A stretch of 50,196 nucleotides of DNA from an uncultured Bacteroides sp. GTDB taxonomy: Bacteria > Bacteroidota > Bacteroidia > Bacteroidales > Bacteroidaceae. The stretch spans positions 1 through 50,196 of the forward strand of contig URWA01000024.1 in assembly GCA_900551445.1 (NCBI GenBank), read 5' to 3'. Position numbers and translations under genes: made by a program. This document shows, one piece after another, positions 34,261 through 43,869 of the stretch. Within the stretch, counting starts at the first letter, position 1. Each line of letters opens with the position of its first letter. The notes under the pieces are model-generated. The model was not told the origin of the DNA. It searched no databases and was given only the letters and a program-made list of their open reading frames with translations.

Positions 34261-36573
34261 ATGAACAGACTGTTTTTAATATGTCTGCTGAGCTTTTTTA
34301 TCTTTGCCACAGACAATTTATTTGCACAACATCAAGTGAATCTTGTTCCGGCTCCTGTACAATTGGAAAAAGGAAATGGTTTCTTTCAGATTACGGAAGA
34401 GACGGTTATTTCTGTGGAAAATGAGGAACAGGAAAGCCTGGCTTCTGATTTCGCTGATTTGTTTACGGTTCCGGCCGGATTTACTCCTAGTGTAGAGATT
34501 GGGGCCGCGAATGTGGCAATATCGTTGGTTACCGACCGGAATTTGAAGAAGGAGGCTTACCGGCTGGAGGTGACGGAGAGGGGCATACGGATGTATGCGT
34601 CTGAGCCGGGTGGTTTCTTTTACGCTTTTCAGACGTTGAGGCTGTTGTTGCCTTCGGACATAGAAGGAACAGCTTTGGCGAATCAGGAGTGGAAGGTACC
34701 GGTGGTCAGCATAAAAGACGAACCGCGTTTTGGCTATCGGAGCATGATGCTGGATGTGGCACGATGCTTTATTCCAAAGGAAGAGGTCTTGCGTATTGTG
34801 GATTGTATGGCAATGCTGAAGCTGAACACATTGCACCTGCATTTGTCGGATGATACGGGGTGGAGGCTGGAAATCAAGAAATATCCCCGGCTGACGCAGG
34901 TCGGTGCGTGGAGAGTGGACAGAGGAAACTTGCCGTTTTATGCCCGCCTGAATCAGCAGGAGGGAGAAAAGGCCACATGGGGTGGATTTTATACACAGGA
35001 CGATATGGCGGAGATTGTGGCGTATGCCATGGACCGCAGGATTACGGTAATTCCGGAAATAGATGTGCCGGCCCATTCGTGTGCGGCACTGGCTGCTTAT
35101 CCGGAGCTGGCGTGCCCCGTAGTGAAAGACAAGATTACGGTTCTACCCGGATTGGGAGGGCGTAATCCGGAGATGATTTATTGTGCCGGGAATGAAAGGG
35201 TCTTTACGTTCTTGCAGGATGTGATTGATGAGTTGTTGCAGCTGTTTCCTTCTCCTTATATTAATATGGGAGGCGATGAGGCTACCAAGACTTATTGGAA
35301 GGTGTGCCCGCTGTGCCAGAAGAGGATGCAGGAAGAGCACCTGAAAGAGGTGGAAGACTTGCAGGGATATTTTATGGGACGGTTGAACGATTACATCCGG
35401 AGTAAAGGACGTATTCTGATGGGCTGGGACGAACTGACTAACAGCCAGCTGCCGAAAGGGGCCGTCATTTTAGGCTGGCAGGGGCTCGGCAATGCCGCAT
35501 TGAAGGCGGCGGATAAAGGGCTGGACTTTGTGATGACACCGGCTCGCATACTTTATCTGATCCGTTATCAGGGACCTCAGTGGTTTGAACCGCTGACTTA
35601 TTTCGGGAATAATACGATGCGGGGAGTCTATGATTACGAACCTGTACAGGCTGACTGGAAACCGGAGTATGAAAAACATTTGCTGGGGGTACAGGCTTCC
35701 ATGTGGACGGAGTTTTGTTCCACTGCAACGGATGTGACTTATATGGTATTCCCTCGTCTGGCGGCATTGGCTGAGGTGGCATGGTCGCCAAAAGGAGCCA
35801 AGGACTGGGAACATTTCCAGCTGGGACTGGATAATTACCTGGCACATTTGAAGAAGAAAGGAGTGGTTTATGCCAAGTCGATGTTTAATATTCAGCATAC
35901 GGTGATACCTGAGAATGGGAAATTGCGGGTGAAACTGGAATGTGAGCGTACGGATGTGAAAATACGCTATACCCTTGATGGGAAGGAACCAGACATGTAT
36001 TCTCCTGTATATACGGAATCCTTAACTTTGGAGAAGGGAACCACTTTGCGGTGTGCTTCGTTCCGGGATGATATGAGAGCCGGAGAGATTCTGACATTAT
36101 CGCTGTCGGGCAATAAGGCAACGGGAAAACCCGTACTGAGTGAGAACCCAAGAACTTCCTTGCTGACGAATGGAGTACGGGGAAGCTTGCGCCAGTCTGA
36201 TTTTGAGTGGTGTACGTGGGATAATCTTTCGTCGGCCACTTTTACGGTAGACTTGCAAAAGGTGGAACCTGTGCAGAAGGTGGTATTGGGGTGCCTGACG
36301 AATTATGGGATGGCAGTACATAAACCTAAGTATCTGAAGGTGGAAATATCGGAAGACAACCGCCGCTTTACCCAAGTAGGACAACGTGATTTTTCGGAAG
36401 AGGATATCTTCAGAAACGGGAACTATGTGGAGGATGTGACTTTTACTTTCGATAAGCGGAAAGCCCGCTACGTGCGGGTGACGGCAAAAGGGTTTGGAGC
36501 CTGTCCTTCCTATCATTATATGCGGCCCGGGCAGCCGGCACGTTATTATTTTGACGAGATACAAGTAGAATAA
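34261..36573 (+). CDS. Exported GH20 beta-N-acetylhexosaminidase with C-terminal carbohydrate-binding region
   Basis: GH20 enzymes remove terminal beta-GlcNAc or beta-GalNAc by substrate-assisted catalysis. The signal peptide ends at LFA|QH. A GH20b-type N-terminal domain (about 25-150) precedes the catalytic barrel (about 155-500), with LHLHLSDDTGWR and the catalytic Asp339-Glu340 pair in MGGDEATK. Residues about 545-610 resemble the chitobiase C-terminal domain (KIRYTLDGKEPD), and about 620-770 a discoidin (F5/8 type C) domain. The 770-residue length fits a multi-domain Bacteroides enzyme. It is the first gene of a four-gene operon and is followed by a second GH20. Confidence 0.95.
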   Translation: MNRLFLICLLSFFIFATDNLFAQHQVNLVPAPVQLEKGNGFFQITEETVISVENEEQESLASDFADLFTVPAGFTPSVEIGAANVAISLVTDRNLKKEAYRLEVTERGIRMYASEPGGFFYAFQTLRLLLPSDIEGTALANQEWKVPVVSIKDEPRFGYRSMMLDVARCFIPKEEVLRIVDCMAMLKLNTLHLHLSDDTGWRLEIKKYPRLTQVGAWRVDRGNLPFYARLNQQEGEKATWGGFYTQDDMAEIVAYAMDRRITVIPEIDVPAHSCAALAAYPELACPVVKDKITVLPGLGGRNPEMIYCAGNERVFTFLQDVIDELLQLFPSPYINMGGDEATKTYWKVCPLCQKRMQEEHLKEVEDLQGYFMGRLNDYIRSKGRILMGWDELTNSQLPKGAVILGWQGLGNAALKAADKGLDFVMTPARILYLIRYQGPQWFEPLTYFGNNTMRGVYDYEPVQADWKPEYEKHLLGVQASMWTEFCSTATDVTYMVFPRLAALAEVAWSPKGAKDWEHFQLGLDNYLAHLKKKGVVYAKSMFNIQHTVIPENGKLRVKLECERTDVKIRYTLDGKEPDMYSPVYTESLTLEKGTTLRCASFRDDMRAGEILTLSLSGNKATGKPVLSENPRTSLLTNGVRGSLRQSDFEWCTWDNLSSATFTVDLQKVEPVQKVVLGCLTNYGMAVHKPKYLKVEISEDNRRFTQVGQRDFSEEDIFRNGNYVEDVTFTFDKRKARYVRVTAKGFGACPSYHYMRPGQPARYYFDEIQVE

Positions 36574-36599
36574 TGATTATAAATGTTAAATCTGATAGA

Positions 36600-38603
36600 A
36601 TGAAGCATCTGATTGTATGTAGTGTGATGTGGCTATGTGGATGGATGGTGGCCATGGCCCAAAGTGTTCCACAGGTGATTCCTGCGTTGCAGCAGTGGAA
36701 GCCGGCCAAAGGTAAGCTGGTGTTGCCGGAATCGGGAAAGGTAATCGTGTCTCCAGACGAGGAAGAAGCATTAAGGCAGAGTGCCGAAATATTGGTGCAG
36801 GACCTCAAGGAAATGTTTGGCTGGGATTACCGTGTGGTAACTGGTAAGAAAGAAAAGGGAGCGGTGTGCCTGACCTTGGGTAAACCGGATGAGACTTTGG
36901 GTGACGAAGGCTATCGAATGGATATCCGGAATGAGGTGACGATTGAAGCACCGACTTCAAAAGGGGTATTCTGGGGAACACGTACCTTGTTGCAGATGAT
37001 TTACCATCAGTCGGAAGGGCTGATGAAGGGTCGGGCTACGGACTTCCCTTTGTATCCCAACCGGGGATTTATGATTGACGTGGGCCGCAAGTTCTTTACG
37101 ATGGACTATTTACGTGATTATGTGAAGATTCTTTCGTTCTATAAATTGAATGAACTGCAAGTTCACTTGAATGACAACGGGTTTGTGGAGTTCTTTGGAA
37201 ATGACTGGAACAAGACGTATGCGGCTTTCCGTCTGGAAAGTGAGCGTTATCCGGGACTGACGGCAAAGGACGGTTCTTATACCAAGGCGGAATTTCGGGA
37301 TTTTCAGAAAATGGCGGCTACCTACGGAGTCAATGTGATTCCGGAGATTGATGTGCCGGCTCATTCTTTGGCTTTCACCCATTATAATCCCCGGTTGGCG
37401 GCAGATAATAAGGCATACGGGATGGACCATCTGGATTTATACAAACAGGAAGTCTATGATTTTGTGGATTCTCTTTTCGATGAGTATCTGTCGGGAGAAA
37501 ATCCGGTGTTTGTGGGACCGGAAGTGCATATCGGAACGGATGAATATAATCAGAAAGAGGCAGAGCAGTTCCGTCATTTTACAAACCATTATATGGATTT
37601 TGTGTCCAAGTATGGCAAGACTCCTCGTTTGTGGGGTAGTCTGAACGTGATGAAAGGAGAAACACCTGTCGATTTGAAAGGGAAAGTGGTAAGTGCCTGG
37701 AATGATAATTGGATGGATGTGAATACCTGTCTGGAAGCTGGCGCAAAGGTGGTGAATCTTTGTGACGCGCTGTTATATCTGGTGCCGGCCGTAAATTATT
37801 ATCATGATTTCTTGGATTATCAGTGGTTGTATGAATCGTGGATGCCCGAGATGATGAGGAAAGCAGATCCGAAAGTGGCGAAACGTCATCCTAATTTCTT
37901 GGGAGCGATGATGGCTGTATGGAACGACCGCGTAGGCAATGGCATCAGCCAACAGGATGTGCATCTCCGTACCTTCCCAGCTTTGCAGGTGGTTTGCGAA
38001 AAGATGTGGAAAGGAGAAAATGTAGAGCAGGTGCCGTATGCGCAGTTTGAGGCGCTTTGCCAGTCTACTCCCGAGGCACCAGGGGTGGATTTGTTGGCGA
38101 AGGTTCCCCAACGTACAAATCTGACGCTGACAGACAAAGAAGTGGCACTTTCGGGGACGGATACCCTTACCACTTCAGTCGATGAAGTCGGTTATCCTTA
38201 TGCCGTGGAGTTTGAGATTTGTCCGGATGCTGTTCCGAATGTGGATGCCATTCTCTTCAAGGGACCTCATTCGGAATTTGTAACCAACTGGCAAAATACG
38301 GGTAAGTTTGCTTTCCGTCGTGACGGATATGAGTTTGTGTTCCATGCCTATCGTTTGCCTGTCGGCAAGTGGACAAAGGTACGGGTAGAGGGAGACGCAA
38401 AAGGGACTTCCTTGTTTGTAGACGGACAACTTCAGGAAAGGCTGGAAGGACGTGTAGGAGAAGTATTTAATGCTAGAAGTCAGCGAAAGGACCGTATATG
38501 GTATCAGGAAACCTTGATATTCCCTCTGAAACAGTTGGGCGATGTCCACATGGGATTCAAGGGAAAAGTAAAGAATTTAATATGTATTCCACTTAAAAAA
38601 TAG
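36600..38603 (+). CDS. Exported GH20-type hexosaminidase, divergent, with C-terminal lectin-like domain
   Basis: The ATG at 36600 begins a clear signal peptide (MKHLIVCSVMW...AMA|QS); the frame upstream adds nine residues and overlaps the previous stop. The protein (667 residues) has a GH20b-type N-domain (ending near KGVFWGTRTLLQMI), a barrel with LNELQVHLNDNG and IPEIDVPAHS, and the catalytic Asp314-Glu315 in VHIGTDEYN, where the usual Gly-Gly before the pair is Gly-Thr. The last 150 residues look like a LamG/concanavalin-type sandwich. Its specificity probably differs from that of the first GH20 (inference). It starts 26 bases after it. Confidence 0.9.
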   Translation: MKHLIVCSVMWLCGWMVAMAQSVPQVIPALQQWKPAKGKLVLPESGKVIVSPDEEEALRQSAEILVQDLKEMFGWDYRVVTGKKEKGAVCLTLGKPDETLGDEGYRMDIRNEVTIEAPTSKGVFWGTRTLLQMIYHQSEGLMKGRATDFPLYPNRGFMIDVGRKFFTMDYLRDYVKILSFYKLNELQVHLNDNGFVEFFGNDWNKTYAAFRLESERYPGLTAKDGSYTKAEFRDFQKMAATYGVNVIPEIDVPAHSLAFTHYNPRLAADNKAYGMDHLDLYKQEVYDFVDSLFDEYLSGENPVFVGPEVHIGTDEYNQKEAEQFRHFTNHYMDFVSKYGKTPRLWGSLNVMKGETPVDLKGKVVSAWNDNWMDVNTCLEAGAKVVNLCDALLYLVPAVNYYHDFLDYQWLYESWMPEMMRKADPKVAKRHPNFLGAMMAVWNDRVGNGISQQDVHLRTFPALQVVCEKMWKGENVEQVPYAQFEALCQSTPEAPGVDLLAKVPQRTNLTLTDKEVALSGTDTLTTSVDEVGYPYAVEFEICPDAVPNVDAILFKGPHSEFVTNWQNTGKFAFRRDGYEFVFHAYRLPVGKWTKVRVEGDAKGTSLFVDGQLQERLEGRVGEVFNARSQRKDRIWYQETLIFPLKQLGDVHMGFKGKVKNLICIPLKK

Positions 38604-38612
38604 TATGATTCT

Positions 38613-41600
38613 ATGGTGAAATTTTATCATTTTATGCTCATCGTGGGACTGTTGATAGGAACCGCGATGAACGTATGTGCACAAAGCAGATACGATAAGA
38701 ACAAGTTGTATCAGGTATCACCTTCCAGTGCGTTGAATAAAGCGTTGGGATATGAGGCGGGTGCTTCGTCTGTCACATTGAAGTCTTTGAGTCAGACCGA
38801 CCAAGGGCAGCAATGGAACATTGAGGAGTTGTCGGGAAGTTTCCGGTTGGTAAACGTGTTTGACAACAAAGCCTTACGGGCGGATGTGGACCACAAACTA
38901 CTTGCGATAGCAGAAGTCAATGGAAGTGACGAGGCGCAGTTATGGACCATACTGAAGGCAGATAAGTTTGTACGGTTGGTACCGGCGAATACGCCTTCCT
39001 TGATGTTGGTGTATCAGAACGGAAAGTTGACGCTGGCCGACCGGAAGAAGGTGGAGAAAATGGAAATTTCGTTGTTTCAGATACAGGTGAGCCGTATGCC
39101 GATGCCGGAAGGTTCGGGGATGGCTGCCCGTGAAAAGGTATATTGGGAAGATGAGACCCGTTTTGAAGAGAATAAGGAAGCCGGTCATGCCACGTATATG
39201 CCTTATCCTTCTGAAAAGGAGATGTTGAGCGACAAGGCGTTTTATGACCGTCCTTGGGAAGAGGTACATAACCCGGCTTATCTGTTGTTGAACGGTACAT
39301 GGGCTTTCCATTGGGTGTCGGAACCTTCTCAGCGTCCGCTGGATTTCTACAAAGAAGATTTTGATGTATCTGGTTGGGACCGTATTCCGGTGCCGTCTAA
39401 CTGGGAAATGCAGGGCTATGACCGTCCGATTTATGCGAATGTAGAATATCCGCATGCCAATACGCCGCCTTATATCCAGGCCCGCAAAGGTTTTAATGAT
39501 GGAGGAAAAAATTATGGTATCAATCCGGTCGGTTCGTATGTGCGTACTTTCAATCTTCCGGAGGGATGGGACGGAAAACGTACGTTCATTCATTTTGGAG
39601 GTATTTACAGTGCCGCTTTCGTGTATCTGAATGGAAAGTATGTAGGGTATTCACAGGGGGCTAACAACGTAGCCGAATTTGATTTGACCCAGTATTTGAA
39701 AACAGGGGAGAACCGGTTGGCGGTACAGGTGTTCCGCTGGTGTGACGGTTCGTATCTGGAATGTCAGGACATGTTCCGTATGAGTGGTATCTTCCGGGAT
39801 GTCTATTTATATAATGTACCGAAGGTAAGTGTACGCGATCATTACATCACCTGCTCGCTGGATAAGGAAAAGAATTATGAAAGCGGTACCATGAATGTGA
39901 GATTGTCTTTGGACAACCGGGACAAGCTGAAGGGTAGCAAGAACCTGTTGGTTCGCCTGTTGGATCCGGAAGGTCGTAAGGTGGCCGAATCGGAGGTGAC
40001 CGTGAAATATGCACCTTCTTCTCCGGTGAGTGTAGCTGATGTTTCGTTCGATTTGTCAGGCTTGTCTTTGTGGACGGCAGAGACTCCTTCGTTGTACACG
40101 GTACAGGTGATACAGCGTCAGGGTGACAAGGACGAAATGGCATTCTCTACGAAATATGGTTTCCGGGACATTGAAGTGAAAGGTTCCTTGTTGTACCTGA
40201 ACGGGAAACGGGTGTTCTTTAAGGGAACGAACCGCCACGATACGCATCCGATGTATGGACGGGCGGTGACTACCGAATCGATGCTGTGGGATGTGCTGAC
40301 CATGAAGCGGAACAATATCAATACCATCCGAACTTCGCATTATCCGAATGCGGCCAAGATGTATGCCATGTTCGACTATTATGGCTTGTACACCATGGAT
40401 GAGGCAGACTTGGAAGACCATGCCAACCAGTCCATCAGTGACATGGCTTCATGGATACCGGCGTTTGTGGACCGTATCGACCGGATGGTGTTGCGCGACC
40501 GCAATCATCCGAGTGTGATTTTCTGGAGTCTGGGTAATGAGGCTGGAGGTGGAGAGAACTTCCGTGACTGTTATGCGGCCGCTAAGAAGCTGGACAGTCG
40601 TCCGGTGCATTATGAAGGTACACGCGACGGAAAATCATACGGAGGTAACCGTTTCAGCGACTTCTATTCCAAGATGTATCCGAGCATGGACTGGATGGAT
40701 GAACATGTGAGCGCGTTCGAAAAACCTCTCTTTGTCTGTGAATATGCACATGCCATGGGAAATGCCATCGGTAACTTGAAAGAATATTGGGAAAGCATTG
40801 AAGGCAGTAAGGCTACGATTGGGGGGGCCATCTGGGATTGGATAGATCAGGCGATTTACGAACCTCATGAAATGAAGAAAGGGATTTATCGCTTGCATAC
40901 TGGGTATGACTTCCCGGGCCCGCACCAGGGTAACTTCTGTTCCAATGGTATTGTCCCGGCTACACGGGAAGAATCACCGAAACTGAAGGAGGTGAAAGCC
41001 ATTTATCAGTATGTAGGTTTCAAGTGTCTGGGTATGGATGCGGCACACAATGTAGCCAATATCCAAGTGACCAATAAATATGCGTTCTTGCCGTTGAACG
41101 GGTTTGCCTTGAAATGGGAAACGGTAAAGAATGGGGAGATTGTGGGTGCCGACAGTTTGAAACTGGATGCGGTGCTTCCGGGCGATTCTGTGGCTCTCAG
41201 TCTGAAGCTGGCAGGTGTGAGCCTGTCGAGTGCACAGAAGAATGGCGACGAGGTGATGGTAAATCTGCATGTGCGGATGTTGTCGCCTACCGTATGGGCA
41301 GAAGCAGGACATGAGGTGGCTTCCCGTCAGTTTGAACTGACCGAACGGGCGGCGTTGCCGGAACTGGCTGCGAAGAAAAAGAAAAACAACTGGGATGTTC
41401 GGGAAGATGAGAAGCAGGTTTCAGTGGCGAATGAAAAGGTACGTGCCACATTTGACAAGGCCACAGGCCAGCTGACTCAGTTGTCCATGGGCGGTAAGGA
41501 TATCATCAGCCACAACGGTGGTTTCCTGTACGACAATCATCGCTGGATTGAGAATGACATGTTCAAGGAAGTGGCCAACGGACTGGATGCAGCCGGCACA

Positions 41601-42197
41601 TGCGAAGTGAGCACGGAAAAGGGAAAGGTACAGGTTCGTACTTCCCGTGGAGGCTCTTTGTGTGCCACCAACATTGTGTACACTTTCACTCCGGACGGTG
41701 TATTGGATATGGATGTACGCTTCTCTCCGCAGACTGCCAATTTGCGCCGTTGCGGACTGGTATGCTTGCTGGATTCTACGCTGACGCAGGTAAATTACTA
41801 CGCACATGGTCCTTGGGAAAATTATGTGGACCGTAAGGACGCTTGCCCGGTGGGCCGTTACACTACTACGGTAGACGAGATGGGCGGAAAGTATGTCAAA
41901 CCGCAGTCCATGGGTAACCGGGAAGGTCTGCGCAGCCTGGATTTGACGGACGTATCCGGTAAAGGTATTCGTATCCAGACGCAGGGCAATGTATCGTTCT
42001 CTGCGTTGCGTTACACGGACGAGGATTTGATGAACTGCAAGCATACATGGGAACTGGAGAAACGTCCTTACGTGGTGTTGCATCTGGATGCCGCACTTCG
42101 GGGACTGGGTAACGCAAGTTGCGGTCCGGAGACCATGCTGAAATACCAGATTCCGCAGAAACCGATGAGTTATAAACTTCGTATTTCCGCTTTATAA
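38613..42197 (+). CDS. LacZ-type GH2 beta-galactosidase with an N-terminal ricin-like domain
   Basis: The 1194-residue product is exported (signal peptide to NVCA|QS). Residues about 28-160 contain QWNIEEL...FRLVNV and AQLWTI, the repeated Q-x-W pattern of ricin-B-type lectin domains. Then comes a full LacZ-type GH2: sugar-binding domain from about 215, Ig-like domain, barrel with the acid/base Glu643 in WSLGNEAGG and the nucleophile Glu710 in FVCEYAHAMGN, and the beta-galactosidase small-chain domain (about 900-1190). It should cleave terminal beta-galactose from extracytoplasmic glycans. It sits 9 bases after the second GH20 and 22 before the sulfatase. Alternative substrates are unlikely given the LacZ-type nucleophile motif. 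Confidence 0.95.
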   Translation: MVKFYHFMLIVGLLIGTAMNVCAQSRYDKNKLYQVSPSSALNKALGYEAGASSVTLKSLSQTDQGQQWNIEELSGSFRLVNVFDNKALRADVDHKLLAIAEVNGSDEAQLWTILKADKFVRLVPANTPSLMLVYQNGKLTLADRKKVEKMEISLFQIQVSRMPMPEGSGMAAREKVYWEDETRFEENKEAGHATYMPYPSEKEMLSDKAFYDRPWEEVHNPAYLLLNGTWAFHWVSEPSQRPLDFYKEDFDVSGWDRIPVPSNWEMQGYDRPIYANVEYPHANTPPYIQARKGFNDGGKNYGINPVGSYVRTFNLPEGWDGKRTFIHFGGIYSAAFVYLNGKYVGYSQGANNVAEFDLTQYLKTGENRLAVQVFRWCDGSYLECQDMFRMSGIFRDVYLYNVPKVSVRDHYITCSLDKEKNYESGTMNVRLSLDNRDKLKGSKNLLVRLLDPEGRKVAESEVTVKYAPSSPVSVADVSFDLSGLSLWTAETPSLYTVQVIQRQGDKDEMAFSTKYGFRDIEVKGSLLYLNGKRVFFKGTNRHDTHPMYGRAVTTESMLWDVLTMKRNNINTIRTSHYPNAAKMYAMFDYYGLYTMDEADLEDHANQSISDMASWIPAFVDRIDRMVLRDRNHPSVIFWSLGNEAGGGENFRDCYAAAKKLDSRPVHYEGTRDGKSYGGNRFSDFYSKMYPSMDWMDEHVSAFEKPLFVCEYAHAMGNAIGNLKEYWESIEGSKATIGGAIWDWIDQAIYEPHEMKKGIYRLHTGYDFPGPHQGNFCSNGIVPATREESPKLKEVKAIYQYVGFKCLGMDAAHNVANIQVTNKYAFLPLNGFALKWETVKNGEIVGADSLKLDAVLPGDSVALSLKLAGVSLSSAQKNGDEVMVNLHVRMLSPTVWAEAGHEVASRQFELTERAALPELAAKKKKNNWDVREDEKQVSVANEKVRATFDKATGQLTQLSMGGKDIISHNGGFLYDNHRWIENDMFKEVANGLDAAGTCEVSTEKGKVQVRTSRGGSLCATNIVYTFTPDGVLDMDVRFSPQTANLRRCGLVCLLDSTLTQVNYYAHGPWENYVDRKDACPVGRYTTTVDEMGGKYVKPQSMGNREGLRSLDLTDVSGKGIRIQTQGNVSFSALRYTDEDLMNCKHTWELEKRPYVVLHLDAALRGLGNASCGPETMLKYQIPQKPMSYKLRISAL

Positions 42198-42219
42198 ATC
42201 AGAATAACCTAGAAATAAC

Positions 42220-43788
42220 ATGAATAAACTTTATCCCTTGGCCGGTATGGTAACCTTATCGGCTGTGACCACTGCCTGTCAGCAGGCTGACAAGCAAGAG
42301 AAGAAGCAATACAACATTGTGTACATCATGACCGATGACCATACGGCGCAGATGATGAGCTGTTATGACACGCGTTATATGGAAACTCCCAATCTGGACC
42401 GGATTGCAAACGAAGGTGTGCGTTTTACCAACAGTTTTGTGGCCAACTCGCTGAGTGGTCCCAGTCGGGCGTGTATGCTTACCGGAAAACATTCTTGCGG
42501 CAACAAGTTCTATGATAATACCACTTGTGTGTTCGACAGTGCACAGCAGACGTTTCCGAAACTCTTGCGGAAAGCCGGTTATCAAACGGCCATCATTGGA
42601 AAATGGCACTTGGAAAGTTTGCCTTCTGGCTTCGATTATTGGGAAATAGTGCCGGGGCAGGGGGATTATTACAACCCGGATTTCATCACCCAGGAGAATG
42701 ATACCATTCAGAAGCATGGGTATATCACCAACCTGATTACGGACGATGCCATCGACTGGCTGGAACACAAGCGGGATGAGAAGAAACCTTTCTGTCTGAT
42801 GATTCACCATAAGGCGATTCACCGAAACTGGATGGCGGATACCTGCAACCTGGCCTTGTATGAAGACAAGACTTTCCCGTTGCCGGATAATTTCTTTGAT
42901 GATTATGAAGGACGTGAAGCAGCTGCGGCACAGGAAATGAGCATCGTAAAGGATATGGATATGATTTATGACTTGAAGATGCTCCGTCCGGACAAGGATT
43001 CCCGCTTAAAGAGCTTGTATGAGAAATACCTGGGACGTCTGGACAGTGCGCAGCGTGCGGCTTGGGACAAATTCTACGGTCCGATTATCGACGACTTCTA
43101 TAAAAAGAATCCGAAAGGAAAGGAGCTGGCCAACTGGAAGTTCCAGCGTTACATGCGCGACTATATGAAGACGGTCAAATCACTGGATGACAATGTGGGT
43201 CGTGTGTTGGATTACCTGAAAGAAAAAGGGCTGTTGGAAAACACGTTGGTGGTCTATACTTCCGACCAAGGTTTCTATATGGGCGAACATGGCTGGTTCG
43301 ATAAGCGCTTCATGTACGAAGAATCCATGCATACCCCGCTGATTATGCGTCTGCCGGACGGCTTTACCCGCAAGGGAGACATTACGGAAATGGTGCAGAA
43401 TATCGACTATGCGCCTACTTTCCTGGAATTGGCGGGAGTGGAAGTTCCGTCGGACATGCACGGAGTTTCTTTGTTGCCTTTATTAAAAGGAGAGCATCCG
43501 AAAGACTGGCGCAAGGCCTTGTATTACCATTTCTACGAGTATCCGGCCGAACACATGGTGAAACGGCATTACGGGGTACGTACAGACCGTTACAAGCTGA
43601 TTCATTTCTATAATGACATTGATACATGGGAACTGTATGACTTGCAGGAAGACCCGCACGAAATGCACAACTTGTATGGTCAGAAAGAATATGAGGGAAT
43701 CGTGACGGAACTGAAGGCGGAAATGGCCAAACTGCAAGAGCAGTACAATGACCCGGTACGTTTTTCTCCGGATCGTGACAAAGAATAA
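42220..43788 (+). CDS. Serine-type sulfatase, lipoprotein (family S1)
   Basis: Sulfatases of this family hydrolyse sulfate esters using formylglycine made from an active-site Ser or Cys. Here the motif is S-G-P-S-R at Ser79 (SLSGPSRACMLTGKH), so maturation needs an anaerobic sulfatase-maturating enzyme, which is not in this window. Metal ligands Asp39-Asp40 (MTDDH) and the later YTSDQGFYMGEHGWFDKR are present. The N-terminus has a lipobox (TTAC, Cys20). With two hexosaminidases and a beta-galactosidase upstream, a sugar 6-sulfate such as GlcNAc-6-sulfate on mucin or keratan sulfate is the likely target (inference). At 522 residues the length is normal. It is the last gene of the operon. Confidence 0.94.
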   Translation: MNKLYPLAGMVTLSAVTTACQQADKQEKKQYNIVYIMTDDHTAQMMSCYDTRYMETPNLDRIANEGVRFTNSFVANSLSGPSRACMLTGKHSCGNKFYDNTTCVFDSAQQTFPKLLRKAGYQTAIIGKWHLESLPSGFDYWEIVPGQGDYYNPDFITQENDTIQKHGYITNLITDDAIDWLEHKRDEKKPFCLMIHHKAIHRNWMADTCNLALYEDKTFPLPDNFFDDYEGREAAAAQEMSIVKDMDMIYDLKMLRPDKDSRLKSLYEKYLGRLDSAQRAAWDKFYGPIIDDFYKKNPKGKELANWKFQRYMRDYMKTVKSLDDNVGRVLDYLKEKGLLENTLVVYTSDQGFYMGEHGWFDKRFMYEESMHTPLIMRLPDGFTRKGDITEMVQNIDYAPTFLELAGVEVPSDMHGVSLLPLLKGEHPKDWRKALYYHFYEYPAEHMVKRHYGVRTDRYKLIHFYNDIDTWELYDLQEDPHEMHNLYGQKEYEGIVTELKAEMAKLQEQYNDPVRFSPDRDKE

Positions 43789-43810
43789 TCTTTAAAGTTT
43801 GGACAAATAA

Positions 43811-43854
43811 AGATGCCCGGACGGCTTGTGAGGAGCGGTCCGGGCATCTTTTTT
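43811..43854. terminator. Terminator between the sulfatase and mnmA
   Basis: A perfect 12-bp stem, AGATGCCCGGAC (43811-43822) with 43838-43849, ends in a T tract. A-rich bases on the left mean it may also serve mnmA from the other side. Confidence 0.9.
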
Positions 43855-43869
43855 AGGTATGGAAGTGAT

